Assembly: GCA_965153355.1 (NCBI GenBank)
Contig: OZ231128.1
Span: 5,704,001-5,768,000, forward strand
Source: Flaccisagitta enflata
Taxonomy: Eukaryota > Chaetognatha > Sagittoidea > Aphragmophora
Length of the DNA: 64,000 nt
Direction of reading: 5' to 3'
Below the pieces are notes generated by a model, which made no database searches, was not told the DNA's origin, and saw only the letters and a list, made by a program, of their open reading frames with translations. Positions 1-14,182 of the stretch are shown here, one piece after another; positions within the stretch are counted from its first letter, which is position 1; each line of letters opens with the position of its first letter. The position numbers were made by a program, and so were the translations under genes.

Positions 1-103
1 CTGTACGAAGCCGTCAGCGCTTTCCAAGAATGGAAACTAAAGGCGATTTCATGGTTTGAATTTGAAAAATAAAAGGCAAAGAACTTGAGAGATTGATAAA
101 AAT

Positions 104-437
<334 letters not shown>

Positions 438-603
438 GGGTGGAGGAAGTTTAACTTGCCCAATGACCAAAGCAAAAACTAAAGTGCCGAAAGTAAAACA
501 CAGCAAAAAGAACAATCACACCAACAGAAACAGTTCATTACGTATTCGCTTCGTAGAATTGATTTATGTTCATGCTTGAAATTTTGTATTTGTTAATTTT
601 CAT

Positions 604-605
<2 letters not shown>

Positions 606-685
<80 letters not shown>

Positions 686-695
686 CCCCCCCCCC

Positions 696-756
<61 letters not shown>
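606..756. repeat. (GA)n, C-run, (CA)n compound microsatellite
   Basis: About 76 bases of GA, then a run of C, then about 58 bases of CA. Confidence 0.95.
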
Positions 757-759
<3 letters not shown>

Positions 760-1541
760 TTATCCAATCGAAAGAAAAACTTGAATGAAATAAAGATGCC
801 ACTCCTTCAAATACCACTTTTTTATGGGGGGGGGGTCCGGATTGAAGTAACGCGTACCCGGCCTACATTACTAATCCTGTCACTGTGATCAGAACGCATT
901 TCATAATGATTTCCTCTTGCCGGGCGTTTACACAAGCAAACAGATGGGTAGGCATAACCTACAAGCTTGCAAAAAAGAAAATAAACAAAACAAAAATAAA
1001 ACAACCTTCACTTGTATCTACATATCTTACTCCGCAGGGTTTTCAGATGCTTAAAAAGGGAAAACCTTTGAGAGGAATGCTACTTGGATGAAGTGGATGG
1101 TCCATGTTCATGCCGTAAACACCACTATGAAAAGGTCAAATAGTGACCACTCTAGTTTTCACCCATCAATCATAAAATTTATGATAAAGAAGAGTAAAAT
1201 CATTATCCCTGACCACCCCCCAATCACCATAACATTTACACTGACACAAATCAAGGATATTTCATATTCACCTATCTCAACATTCACCATCACACTAGGA
1301 CTAGCATCGCGACGGCGTACTTGTTGTGGGTCGATCAAGCGAATGTTCAAAAAACACTAGTCTCTAACATACTGACATGACATCGAGTAAGGTTCACTTT
1401 ACTGGTCAGTGAGCTAAAACGTGTGATGCTTGATTCGAGATGATGTCGGACGGATTCTGATTTGTTTTCGATTGTCATTGTGGTGCTGGCTCATTTTCCT
1501 TCCAGATGCTGTCTTGTACGAGTCCCAGATGGAAAGGAGCT

Positions 1542-1543
<2 letters not shown>
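757..1543. other. unique-looking AT-rich DNA, no gene seen
   Basis: It holds a short G-run near 829-836. Reading frames of 60-90 residues on both strands show no recognisable domain and no supporting splice or start context. Confidence 0.5.
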
Positions 1544-2205
<662 letters not shown>

Positions 2206-2412
2206 GAGAGCTTGTTAGTCAGACTGACAGAATGATTTGCTGCTAGCTGCAGAGAGAGTGACTCTTGAGAAAGCTTACATCTCTCCAGATTTGCCAAAAA
2301 TGTAGAAAAAACCTTTGGAGAATAAGAAATCTGAAAAAGAGTAGGAGCAGGAGTAAAGAGCTAGACATGAAAGAGAAAGACAAAGAGAAAAAGAAAGGCA
2401 ATGATTAAGAGA

Positions 2413-2660
2413 AAGTCGAAGAAGAAGAAGAAGGAGAAGGAGAAGGAGAAGAAGAAGAAGAAGAAGAAGAAGAAGAAGAAGAAGAAGAAGAAGAAGAAGA
2501 AAAAGAAGGAGGAGAAGGAGAAAAACAGAAAATAATGAGGAAAGAAGGAAGGTATAAAGGAAGGAAGGAAGGAAGGAAAGAAGGAAGGAAGGAAGGAAGG
2601 AAGGAAAAATGGAAGGAAGGAAGGAAGGAAAGAAGGAAGAGGAGAGGGAAAGGAAAAACA
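2413..2660. repeat. (GAA)n and (GGAA)n purine tract
   Basis: GAA triplets with GGA variants run to about 2500, then GGAA tetramers at about 2540-2640. All purines lie on the plus strand. Confidence 0.9.
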
Positions 2661-2834
2661 AAGACGACGACAACGACAAGAACAAGAAGAGGAATAAAGA
2701 ATGCTATGAGGCCGGAAAAAATGGGGAGAACACCAATGATCTTTAAGATTGAAGCATAACGCGGACGAATATCCTTTTGCTAATTGAAACGCGGATGAAT
2801 ATCCTCTTTAACTTACCCTCGGTGCAAAGCCACA

Positions 2835-2903
2835 GGAAAAGAAAAAAGAATGAAAAAGAAAGAAGAATGAAAAAGAAAAAAGAATGAAAAAGAAAAAAGA
2901 AAA
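2835..2903. repeat. short A-rich minisatellite (GAATGAAAAAGAAAAAA-like)
   Basis: Three or four imperfect units of about 17 bases. Confidence 0.7.
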
Positions 2904-4059
2904 CCTCGCCAAGAATGTCGATTAGTCGTCCGATACTTAAGCTAATTGAAGTGCTTTGCACTCTTTCTCTTTCTCTCTGATAATTGGTTTTATTTCACCT
3001 TTGTTTAAGCGTTTCTCACCTCTCATCTGCGGCAATTTCTCCACATAGATTGCTCTAATCAAATTTATCGAATACAACTGCTTATATAAAGAAATTCTTT
3101 GTTAAAATCAATCAGTTCCGATCAGTTCCTCCCTCTTCCGAGAACCTTGTTTAAAAGTTCACGCTTTCCCTTCTACACTGTACACTGTACAGCAAAAGAA
3201 CAAAAGGCAACCAGAGCAATGACCAAAATTCGTTTATCTCAGTCACACGACTGCAGTTGACGAGGCCAGGAGGGGGCAACATTTGGGAATCATTGTCGTG
3301 ACCTGGAGGGGAGCAACACTTGGCATTGGTTACATGCTCAATTCTAAATGTAGGGGGGGAAAATGGGATAATCATTACGGCTTAAATTAGGCTGAGCAGT
3401 GGACACGATAGGGATGCGAAGATGGAAGTCCTGAGCTTGGTCTGGGGTGTGATATTGAATGTAACTGTAAGGAATAAGCAATATGAGTATAATCGGGCAG
3501 AGGCAAATGAAAACGATCAAAAATGGCTGATATGGAACATCAGCGATACCTAAGTATGTTTGTAGAGAACTCGTGTTGTGTTGATATGGCAAAGGAACCA
3601 TAAATTCTAGGCAGGAAATTCAAATGTCAGAAAGTCAAGAGACTTTTTTTACTCATCTGTTGTGTATAGAATCGTGTCACTTTTGATTCCCCCTGCCTTT
3701 GATTTTCTCGCGACGTGTCGCGTCGTGCATTTTTATATATATGATTTTCTTCCCATATAGCAATAAAACAATGTGTAGTTAAGGTTTGAATAGTGTTGGA
3801 AATTGTGTTTACTAATTGTGTTTTACGATTTGGTACTGTCAAAAGTCATATTTTCCCCAAATTTCCTTTTTCTCTCTTTTTCCCCCTTTCTTTTCCTTCC
3901 TTATCTCCACACCCTTTGATTTCCCCCTCCCACCGGGGGGGGGGGGGGGAAACCTAATAATAATGATAATAATATACAGGCCTGAAGATTATATGACGAT
4001 CTATGACTAAGTCTAGACGGAAAAATAACTCCAAATCTTAGACACGAAGTTGAAGAAAT
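2904..4059. other. non-repetitive intergenic-looking DNA
   Basis: No gene is recognised. There is a G-run at about 3936-3950. Short frames on the minus strand near 3151-3842 have no identifiable domains. Confidence 0.45.
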
Positions 4060-4471
4060 ACAAGTGACGCGGGGTCACAATATTGTTGCAGATGGGTGGG
4101 CAGGGGCATCCAACTCCCATTCGCACTCCACGCTCCCCTTCTCCCAACACCTACCCAACAAGTCGCCCAAGAGCAATATTTGGTCAGCGATACCCGTTGC
4201 CCTGCATTGCATGATTGTGAATTGAAGTGAGAGGAAGCAGGGCAGCGGCCCCGAAAGGGACGCAGTCCTGTAGAGTGTAGAACACAGGGGGAATTTTGTT
4301 TGTTCGTCCATCCGTCTCCCCCAGGCCCTCTCAGACCTGAAATCTGCCCTATCAGGCCTGAAATCCGCCCTCTCAGGTCTGACATCTACCCCCTTAGGCC
4401 TGAAATCTGCCCTCTGAAGCCTTGAATCTGCCTGAGAGGGCCTCTCATAGAGTTGCGCATCCGCAACCAAT
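4060..4471 (-). mobile_element. HPE, GTGAC-tail type, with an embedded GCM repeat
   Basis: The tail end carries the hairpin GTGACGCGGGGTCAC, then GTTGCAGATGGGTGGGCAGG. The hairpin end near 4450-4468 is GTTGCGCATCCGCAAC. Between them lies a GCM segment (GTCAGCGATACCCGTTGCCC and a GGCCCCGAAAGGG core near 4247) and a 20-bp tandem array GGCCTGAAATCTGCCCTCTC at about 4325-4440. One repeat family sits inside another. Confidence 0.7.
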
Positions 4472-4639
4472 AAACAAAATACTTCCTTGGAAAGTGAAAA
4501 CGGAAGGATGTTCTGTTGTGACTGTCAAGGTTTTTTTTTTGTCGGAGGAAATGTAGTAATATTTACCGCTTTGTGAAGCTAGAAACGCCTCTCTCGCTAA
4601 TAATAATAAAGTCTGAGCCTGAGGTAGCTTTTCAATTTC

Positions 4640-4996
<357 letters not shown>

Positions 4997-5009
4997 GCCA
5001 TATGATAGA

Positions 5010-5312
5010 GGAATAGTCGCAAAAGCGTTAGATGGTCAGCGGTACCCGTTGCCCCTATGTGAGTATATGTGATGTGTGATGGTGAGAGGGGCAGCGGCCC
5101 CGAAGGGGCCGATGACCTATGTTTAGTAAGTTTTGATGCTCTAGGATTGAATTTAAGCCTCAAAGCTGTGATTTGAGCCATGAGGCTGTGATTTGAGCCA
5201 TGAGGCTGTGATTTGAGCCTTGAATCTGTGATTTGAGCCTCGAGTCAGTGATTTGAGCCTTGAGTCTGTGATTTGAGCCTTGAGGCTGTGATTTGAGCCT
5301 CAAGGCTGGTAT
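5010..5312 (+). repeat. GCM family copy
   Basis: It starts AGTCGCAAAAGCGTTAGATG, then GGTCAGCGGTACCCGTTGCC. The core hairpin GGCCCCGAAGGGGCC lies near 5096-5110. A minisatellite of about 20-base units (CTGTGATTTGAGCCTTGAGG and variants) covers about 5155-5310, roughly eight units. Confidence 0.8.
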
Positions 5313-6394
5313 TACAGTCCATAAAAAGGGCTGAAGTGGAATTGTTTTTGTTGGAAAACATCTAATGAGCACCGCCATGAAGTTTCCAGCCGAAAAAAAA
5401 AAACACTTTTTTTACCCAGTTTCATGGTGCAAAACAAACTGGTCCTGCAAACACGCCATTTTACCGGCTCCATGTCATAACGACTGTCAGGAAGCTATCA
5501 AATTCAGTTGTTATGAGCGATTTCTTTGTCAAAGCTTATCAACTTCCACAAACGCTTCACAAGAAAAAGGGATTCCTTATTTCTCTGAAGGTCTCAAAAA
5601 GCAGAAGGAACTTCAATCCTTCAACTTTTTTTCAAAATATGAAAGGTGATCGCAGGTCCATTTTGAAGCTCATCAGTTTCTTACTCATTAGTTGCTGCCA
5701 TACTCGTGGTTTTGCCAGAGCGACGCATTTTTAACTAACATTGTTGGCGATTATCATTATTTGTTGCTGCCCAGACTTCTAAGAAGGTAAGGCGCAAGTA
5801 AGAATGGGAGTAGGAGTGAAAGTGGGAATGAAAGTGGGAGGGTGTGAAAGTGATATCAGGAGAAGTGGCAGAAGTGACAACAATGCACGTAGATCGGAGA
5901 GTGTACCATAACAAGTCAAAAATATAAGCCAGTGCCTAGAGATGACAGCTATGGCTTAAAAATGTTCTTAAGTATGTGTAGATCACACCTTTATGGGGTT
6001 TTGCCTGCGTCATGATTCATCTATGGACATTTTTTTGCTCTTGAACTCAGTAGGTTCAACATTTTGAGGCTCTGAATGGACAAAAATTTTTTTCATCTGA
6101 GATTGGAATTCTGCGAGTTTTTTTTAATAGGTCCTACAAATTTAGGAGCAGGTTTATTAAATTTTACACATGGCGTATTCAATCAATCCTGAACCTTGCT
6201 AAAGATTTGGCATCCTCCTCTTATCATAAGTACAATTTTCATTTCTAGAATAGTACCATATGAAATGGAAAAAAAACATTTTTTGCCGCATTTTCAATTT
6301 CAGAGAAGTAGTTAACTGGTTAGCAAAAAGAGGCTTTGGATTAGCTATGATTTGCGGTAAACTATATTTTCTTGCTTAGGGTAAGCAACTGTAC
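5313..6394. other. no feature resolved
   Basis: Mostly non-repetitive AT-rich DNA. Two overlapping plus-strand frames (5365-5649 and 5513-5734) have ordinary composition, but no domain I recognise and no splice support. Confidence 0.4.
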
Positions 6395-6725
6395 CAGATG
6401 GTCAGCGGTAGCCATTACCCATAAGTAAATGTATTTAATTGTTGCAAAAGCGTTAGATGCCTGTTTTCCCTAAGTTAGTGTATGTTAGATGTGGAGGTGA
6501 GAAGGGCAGCGGCCCCGAAGGAGCTGATGACACATGCTGGGATTTGAGTGTTGAGCATTGAGCATTGAGGCAAGAATATAAGACTCGAGGCTTAGATTCA
6601 AGTTATGAGGCCGGGATTTGAGCCATGAGGCTGAGATTGGAACCACGAGGCCAGGATTTGAGCTACGAGGCTAAGATTGGGGCCATGAGGTTGGGATTGG
6701 AGCCTCCAGGCTAAGATTGGAGCCA
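6395..6725 (+). repeat. GCM family copy, internally rearranged
   Basis: The GTCAGCGGTA and GCGTTAGATG head motifs appear in swapped order. The core CAGCGGCCCCGAAGGAGC is near 6508. A diverged 20-base minisatellite (GAGGCTGAGATTGGAGCC-like) runs to about 6725. Confidence 0.7.
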
Positions 6726-7010
6726 TCTGATATAATAAACCTCACTCTTTTAATTGTTTTATTTACCTTTGATTAATTTTTTTTTCCGTTGCATAGGTTA
6801 TCAACCCCCTCAGAGCGCTGCTCAACAGCAAATGCAAAGTTGTACTGACAGACAGGCAGAGAGACAGAACAACCAACAAACCGACAGACCAATCGTCGGT
6901 CATTGTGGATTATAGAGTCGAGTGTACATAACTAGAAAAGGCCAAGCCCATTTGATTGCTTAGGATACGTGAGCAAAATAATCTGCATCACTGCATCACG
7001 GACTTATTGA

Positions 7011-7325
<315 letters not shown>

Positions 7326-7596
7326 GGGTAATGTCAAAGGGTCAAATTTCGAAGGGGTCAGGTTTCTGAACCGGTGTGATCAAACATGTTGGAATCTGAA
7401 AAGCGATCAAATACTGACTAATTTGCATATTGTAGTTTGTGATTAATGATAATAGTTGAAATAAATGATATTAAGCAGACCGTTCTGTGACTCAAGAAAT
7501 CCGTCTAAGGTGGACCTATGGTGCAGGCGTGCATTATATGGAGTAACCAGTAATACGGTTACTCGGAAGGACTTGAGGGCCTCTCGGAAGGTCTCG

Positions 7597-8270
7597 GAAG
7601 AAGAAGAAGAAGAAGAAGAAGAAGAAGAAGAAGAAGAAGAAGAAGAAGAAGAAGAAGAAGAAGAAGAAGAAGAAGAAGAAGAAGATTAGAAGCAGAAGAT
7701 TAGAAGCAGAAGAAGAAGAAGAAGAAGAAGACGAAGAAGAAGAAGAAGAAGAAGAAGAAGAAGGTTAAGAAGAAAAGAAGGAAAAGAAGGAAAGAAGAAG
7801 AAAAAAGGAAAAAGAAGAAAAAAGAGAAAAAGAAAAAAAAGATCGAGGAAAAGAAGAAGGAGAAGGACAAGAAAAAGAAAAGAAAAAGAAAAGAAAGAAA
7901 AGAAAAAGAAAGAAAAAGAAAAGAAAAAAAGAAAAGAATAAAAAGAATGAGTGAAGGAATAACAAGCCTTTAAGGGCGATAGTCGGAAGAAGAAGAAGAA
8001 GAAGAAGAAGAAGAGAAGAAGAAGAAGAAGAAGAAGGAGAAGAAGAAGAAGAAGAAGAAGAAGAAGAAGAAGAAGAAAAAGAAGAAGAAGAAGAAGAAGA
8101 AGAAGAAGGAAAAGAAGGAAAAGAGGGTTAAGAAGAAAAAGAAGGAAAAGAAGGAAAAGAAGAAAAAGAAGGAAAAGAAGAAAACGAAGAAAAAGAAGAA
8201 AAAGAGGAAAAAGAGGGAGAAGAGGGAGAAGGAGAGAGAGAAGGATGAGAAGAAGAAGAAGAAAAAAGAG
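7597..8270. repeat. long (GAA)n-dominated purine tract
   Basis: About 670 bases, almost all purine on the plus strand. It is interrupted at about 7937-7987 by GAATGAGTGAAGGAATAACA, a segment that recurs at about 21107-21150 beside an HPE. Confidence 0.9.
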
Positions 8271-8278
8271 AAAAAGAA

Positions 8279-8495
8279 CAAGTGACGCGGGGTCACAATA
8301 TCGTTGCGGACGGGTGGGCAGGGGCATCCAACCTCCATCCACACCCCAACCCAGGTCCAACACTCAAATATACACAAAAAGTATCGAAAACGTTCGTTTT
8401 CAACTCGATCACCATGACGGACCGACGGACGGACGGACCGACCGACCGACCGACGGACAAAGCCACTTATGGAGTTGCGTGTCCGCAACTAAAAA
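8279..8495 (-). mobile_element. HPE, GTGAC-tail type, near complete
   Basis: The tail hairpin is GTGACGCGGGGTCAC. The distal arm GTTGCGGAC matches the outer arm GTCCGCAAC in the terminal hairpin GTTGCGTGTCCGCAAC near 8474-8489. The GGAC/CCGA tetramer run is at about 8417-8457. It abuts a purine tract on one side and another HPE on the other. Confidence 0.8.
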
Positions 8496-8509
8496 GAATA
8501 AGATTAAAT

Positions 8510-8650
8510 CAAGGCCGGATACACGGCAATCCAGTCGCGGACGGTTGGGCAGGAGCAGTTATGCGTAAACCAATCGCAATTCAAAAATATTTAGGACGGA
8601 CGGACGGACCGACCGACCGACACGGCAAGGTTTAGAGTCCGCGACTAAAA
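8510..8650 (-). mobile_element. HPE, GGCCG-tail type, compact copy
   Basis: It begins CAAGGCCGGATACACGGC. The distal arm GTCGCGGAC pairs with the outer arm GTCCGCGAC before CTAAAAA. The tetramer run is at about 8595-8622. Confidence 0.85.
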
Positions 8651-8682
8651 ATATCTTTTTAAAAAATTACTTGCGACAAGAG

Positions 8683-8684
8683 AT

Positions 8685-8758
<74 letters not shown>

Positions 8759-8840
8759 GACAGAGACAGAGATAGAAACTGAGACTGAGACTGAGACTGA
8801 GACTGAGACTGAGACTGAGACAGAGACAGAGAGGAAGGGG
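8683..8840. repeat. (GA)n(GACA)n then (GAGACT)n
   Basis: A compound array whose GACA block passes into hexamers GAGACA and GAGACT. Confidence 0.9.
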
Positions 8841-8842
8841 GC

Positions 8843-9187
8843 GTGTGTGTGAGCGTGCAATTGTTAGTCGTTCGGTTCTCGTCTATAAAACTGAAGTATT
8901 CCAAAGGTCGCAAATTTTGTCATATTTTGATTTTTGATATTTATCGAAGCGATCGCAAGAAGCCGATAGTCGCGACACAACTTCACTCCATTATCAAATT
9001 ATCAAAGACGATTTTCGATTTTAGTCTTTCAAATGAATGTGAATGCGACAATATAAGGGAAGACTGGAACGTATTCGTGAGTTATGTTCCAACGTCGTTT
9101 GAAAAAATGGTCGTGTATGTTATGAAGGACGCCTTTAACAACAACAACTTCAAAATTTCAAAAAGAAAGTTGTTGACAAAATGTTGA
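8843..9187 (+). other. open frame of ordinary composition, status uncertain
   Basis: A 114-residue frame whose later part (KKPIVATQLHSIIKLSKTIF, then FEKMVVYVMKDAFNN) lacks repeat bias. I recognise no domain, see no clear splice sites, and the frame starts in microsatellite-derived sequence. It could be an eroded exon or chance. Confidence 0.15.
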
Positions 9188-9464
9188 TAAAATGTCATGA
9201 AATTTTGCACATACACAAAAAAAGACAAAAACAAAAAAATGTATGAGAAAACATGTCTTTCAAATGTCACATGTCTTTCAAATTGACCCCATCAGCCCTG
9301 AGACTGGAAAAAACGACTTACGGAATGACGGATCGACGGGCTATGTGACTTGGTTTCTGTGATATTGCTTGAATAGCGTTTCATTTTCTGAATTCCCATG
9401 TAATGTAATGTAAGTTATCCTACAGTCATTACCTGCAACTAAAAATGTTAGTCTGCTGTTGTCA

Positions 9465-9566
<102 letters not shown>

Positions 9567-9968
9567 GCGCTGAATTTTTCCAAAATCTCTCATGATTTGA
9601 AGAGAAAAAATTTGTCGCAGCATAGATTCGCGCTCTTTGTCTTTGTTTTCAATTTGATCGTTATCAGTCTTTAAATAGAAATTCAATTGATTCAAAACTT
9701 TGAGTTTGATATCGATTAAATTTCAAGCAAGATAGGTCGCACTGAAAATTAGCATAAAATTTGCTACCCATGTCCAATGAATCATGAGTTTTATAAAATG
9801 AAATCAGCGGAAATTTTTTTCTTGGGTATTTTCAATAAAGTTGTGTATCGATACATTTTGCATGGATAAACTTTCCCATACCAGTTTTGACCTCTAAACT
9901 TCGCATTTTATGGTTGAAAAATAGGCGAAAAACATAGAAAATTCAATCTCTTATTCAACCATGACCCA

Positions 9969-10106
9969 CACAGAATTACAAATTTGCATTAAAAATCAAA
10001 ATATCAACAAAATAAGAACATAGCGCGATCCCTAAATCATGTACTGAGCGCGCTATGTTCTTATTTTGCTGATATTTTGATTTTCTATGCAAATTCGTAA
10101 TTCTGT
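9969..10106. repeat. 58-bp inverted repeat with about 21-base loop
   Basis: The left arm begins CACAGAATTACAAATTTGCA and ends TAGCGCG. The right arm starts CGCGCTATGTTCTTATTTTG and ends AATTCTGTC. Only a few mismatches are visible. It lies about 330 bases upstream of the RING exon and is probably a small palindromic MITE, but no TSD is evident. Confidence 0.75.
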
Positions 10107-10435
10107 CTAAGCATAGATGAGATGATTGTAAACAATTTCTTTACTTTTTTGGGACTTTATCATCGCATTTTTCTCAATCGTTTTGCATTTATCTCATTTG
10201 GCGATTACAAAATGGAGATCCTTCATAATGTAACATTTCAAGGTTGGAAAAAAATGATACATATATTGACCGAAGCAAAATCAGTGATGGATATGGTAAC
10301 TAAGTCGTCTGGGTAGGTTCTGGGGGTAGGGACTGAGTTTGAAATTCATTTCTTGTTGTAACCAAATTGTTCACCAATTCTTTTTGAAATTTAGGCCAAA
10401 ATGATTATTTGAAAAATATCTTGGTTTTTGACATC

Positions 10436-11237
10436 ATGGAAAATCTAGACTGTCTGGTTTGCCTCGAAGGCGCTCGAGAACCAGTTGTCTGTCCCAAATG
10501 CAGCAAAGTATTTTGCTTCCCTTGCATCCGAGGATGGTTCGATTCTCCTAATCAAGCGCAGAAAGGTTGTCCACATTGCAAAGCCGATATCGCTGTCAAC
10601 ACCTTCGTCAAGATCATGTGGCTGCAGGACTTGGCCAAACAGGTGGCACCCTCCATCGCGGACAAATGTGAAACGCATCCGTCCAAACAAAAGGATCACT
10701 ATTGCAGCGACTGCATGAAGTCCTTCTGTTACGACTGCTTCAAAACGCATCATCCCGACGGCGATGTTCATACTATGACCCACGTTGAAGCCGCCTTTGA
10801 ACTTGACAAAATGGCGCTTGATCGTCGTTTGAGAGAAGCCGAGAACTTTAACATCGCACCCTCAGTATTCCACACACAAACTTTGCAAAGCGACATAGAA
10901 AAATTTCAGATCGACGGAAACAGTTACATCGACCAGATGGCGAACCAAATGAAGAAGAGCTTGACTGATACTGTGCGGAAATTCTCCAATCACGTGGAAC
11001 GGTCGAAACATATCAGAGAAAAAAAGGCGACATTTTTGCGTCTTAGCGACGAATTGGTTGAAGCCTCGGAATCTCCGATGCGTAATCAACTGGTCGACCT
11101 GAAGCAGAATTTGATTGAACTCGGTCGTATTACCGACGAATTACTGGAAGTGAAACAAGAATCCGTGGATTTGCCAAGAATTCCCAGCGTGCAAGAATGG
11201 TTTGCGTTGCACGAGCCAGACTGGAGGAATAACATAG
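10436..11237 (+). CDS. RING/B-box/coiled-coil exon of a TRIM37-like putative E3 ligase (exon A)
   Basis: Residues 1-267 of the proposed protein. A RING is visible at residues 6-48: Cys 6, 9, 19, 22, 27, 30, 45 and 48, with CPKC, CFPC and CPHC pairs. A Cys takes the usual His position, as in the CPHCSK segment of TRIM37. A B-box 2 follows at about 78-112: Cys78, His81, Cys90, Cys93, Cys98, Cys101, His106, His112. Residues about 120-250 are charged and heptad-like, the coiled coil expected in TRIM proteins. The RING would recruit an E2 for ubiquitin transfer. The ATG at 10436 is chosen because it sits just before the RING. The frame stays open upstream to about 10388, and an acceptor-like TTTAG at 10391-10394 means upstream coding sequence is possible. 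The frame runs on into (CAA)n as poly-Thr, but a donor AG/GTAATT at 11237/11238 fits better and marks the exon end. Codon use is mixed, unlike the flanking repeats. Confidence 0.8.
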
Positions 11238-11245
11238 GTAATTCG

Positions 11246-11324
<79 letters not shown>

Positions 11325-11332
11325 CGACAACG

Positions 11333-11423
<91 letters not shown>

Positions 11424-11490
11424 AAACAAAAAAAACAAAAACAAAAACAAAAACAAAACAACAAAAACAACAACAACAACGACAACAACA
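11246..11490. repeat. (CAA)n microsatellite just inside the donor site
   Basis: It begins eight bases after the donor and ends in AAAACA repeats. At 11484-11555 it is followed by partly self-complementary GTTGTTGTAGTTG and CTACAACAACAGCAACAAC. Confidence 0.95.
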
Positions 11491-11661
11491 ACTAAAAGTT
11501 GTTGTTGTAGTTGTAGTTGTAGTCTACAACAACAGCAACAACTAGACATGTGGAATCAGTCGATTTTCCTGCAAGCAGCAGCAGCAACATCAACAACTAC
11601 AACAACAAACAAAAAAGGCAGTTATGTATTTTATCGTTGATTTATCGTTGATTTTATTGCA

Positions 11662-11740
11662 TGAGCATGAACTTATGTTACAACAACATGGTCAGCAACA
11701 TGAACTTATGTTACAACAACATGGTCAGCAACATGAACAA
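11662..11740. repeat. short tandem duplication
   Basis: A 36-base unit containing CATGAACTTATGTTACAACA and CATGGTCAGCAA is repeated twice plus a partial. Confidence 0.85.
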
Positions 11741-13898
11741 AAACAGATCTAGAATCCCTACGGGCTGCCCTTTAAGACTGACCATGAACTTTTCGAGTAA
11801 AAAAACTTCCATGCTGATCAGTTAAAAACCCATTCATTATTTTCGCTAACTTTGCTTTTAATTTTAGGAGAAAAAAACTAGCATACGATCAGTCCCCAGT
11901 GTCTAATGAGTCCAAATCATGTGTGAAATATATATCTCAACTAGTTTAAAAAAGATTTGATTGGGTCTGAATTCTAAAACGGGGCTCGACTACCCTGTGT
12001 TCTCTATATGTCTATGCATAAATCAAAATGAAACTTTTTTCGAACTAGTTTACATCATTTGAATGTTCTTGGCTTCCTCTATGTCACTGTCCAAAAATTG
12101 TCTTTCATTTTCTGATCATTTTAAGCCTTACCGCCACATGCACAAGTTGGGCTACGTTAAATAAAAAAAAAAAATTGAGTAACGAGGCTAAAAAAGACTC
12201 AATCTTGTGTAAAAAAACCTGGGGAATCCAACCGTGACATTTTTAGAGCCCTACGCGGGGGCGTTTAGAAACGGCCCCCAAAAAACACCCAAAAATGGCT
12301 ATTTTTGGGTATTTTTGGCCAAAATTTAGTGCTTAAATGGAGGCCAAGTGTTCAATTTCATAGTTGGGGACATTTCAAGATGTAAGAGACTAGTAAAACA
12401 AGAATCATGATGATGGGGCTATTGTGAGGTACCTAAAAAGGCCCAAAAAGGACCCCTAAAGCAAAAAATAAATAGTTTTTTTTTTCATTGAGGCCAAAAA
12501 AATTATTGGAATGCCTTCAAATTTGAAATGGAAGTTCATTAAATGCCACCATCATGTCATAAAATTTGTGGCCCTCCTTAAATGGCTTCATAGGAAAATT
12601 TGGCCACAAAAACAAAAAATCGCTCCAAAAAAATCAGTTTTTTAGTTCATTGACCTAAAAACAATGTTTTAAGGTCAGGGTACCCTAATTTATTTTTTCT
12701 ATTTTTTAATATGATATGTTTGGAGGTTCAAAAAAAAATTTCAGGCATATTTCCAAAAATGGCTGAGATATGACCATTTTAGCGATGTGGTAAAATACAA
12801 ACGCCAAAAATGGTCATTTTTTGTGACTTTTTTAAACAATTGGGTACAAAAAGGGGTCCCGTTTATTTTAATTCATAGTTGGGGACACTACAAGATGTAA
12901 GAGATTATAAAAACAGGAATCATGATGATGGGGCTATTGTGGGGTACCTAAAAAGGCCCAAAAAGGGCCCTTAAAGCAAAAAATATGTAGTTTTTTTTAA
13001 ATAGTGACTACAAAAATGAATGGAATGGAAATGGAAGTTCCTAATAAATGCAACTACCATCATGTAAAAATTTGTGGCCCCCCTTAAATGGCTTCATAGG
13101 AAAATTTGGCCACAAAAACCAAAAATCGCTCAAAAAAAATCAGTTTTTCTAGTTCATTGACCTAAAAACAATATCTTAAAGTCAGGGTACCCAAATTTTT
13201 TTTCTATTTTGCTATTATAACATGTTTGGAGGTTCCAAAAAAAATTTCAGGACATATTTCCAAAAAATGGCTGAGATATGACCATTTGAAGTGAAAGGGT
13301 AAAACTGAAAAACGATGATAATGGCCATTTTTTGAGATTCATTGAGAACATTTGGTACAAAAAGAGGTCCCAATAGTTTCAATTCATAGTTAGGGACACT
13401 TCAAGATGTAAGAGACTAGGAAAACAAGAATCATTATGATGGGGCTATTGTGGGGTACCTAAAAAAGCCCAAAAAGGGCCCCTAAAGCAAAAAATAAATA
13501 GTTTTTTTTTAATTGTGACTACAAAAATGAATGGAATGCCTTCAAAAAAGAAATGGAAGTTCCTATTAATGCAACTACCATCATGTAAAAATTTTTGGCC
13601 CTCCTTAAATAGCTTCATAGGAAAATTTGGCAAAAAAAAAAACAAAAATTGTTCAAAAAAATTAGTTTTTTCAGTTCATTGACCTAGAAACAATATTTGA
13701 AGGTCAGGGTACCCCAATTTTTGGTTGTCAGTTGAAACACATGCAGGTTCTTGTTACGTTTCTTACATTTTTGAGGCGAGGCATCTTTTCATCAACTGAC
13801 ACGTAAACACAAAAAGATTTATTGCCGACTTTTGTTTCGAGTACAGATCGTTCTTTCAAATCACCAATCCTCTTCTACCCACTCCCTCCCCCTTCTCT

Positions 13899-14122
<224 letters not shown>

Positions 14123-14126
14123 ACTG

Positions 14127-14170
14127 ACCGACAAAGCAAGGTGTAGATTTGCATGTCTTTGACTAAAAAT
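14127..14170 (-). mobile_element. HPE fragment (hairpin end)
   Basis: GACCGACAAAGCAAGGTGTA followed by a decayed hairpin and GACTAAAAAT. It lies back to back with the next copy. Confidence 0.6.
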
Positions 14171-14182
14171 GGTTATTTCTTT

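Noticed and set aside
5365-5734. Two overlapping ordinary-looking frames
   Set aside because: No domain recognised, overlapping in different frames, no splice or start support. Left as unresolved sequence.
8279-8650. CRISPR-like array from repeated tetramers and hairpins
   Set aside because: The repeats are 4-bp runs and paired transposon ends without spacers, and the context is eukaryotic.
10122-10316. Upstream 64-residue frame as exon 1 of the RING gene
   Set aside because: It ends at a donor-like GG/GTAGGT, but joining it to the acceptor at 10394 hits a stop (TGA) after a few codons. It could at most be untranslated.
11238-11545. Poly-threonine C-terminus on the RING protein
   Set aside because: The frame stays open only because CAA read in this frame gives Thr/Asn-type codons. 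A donor AG/GTAATT precedes it and phase-matches the kelch exon, so it is more likely intron.
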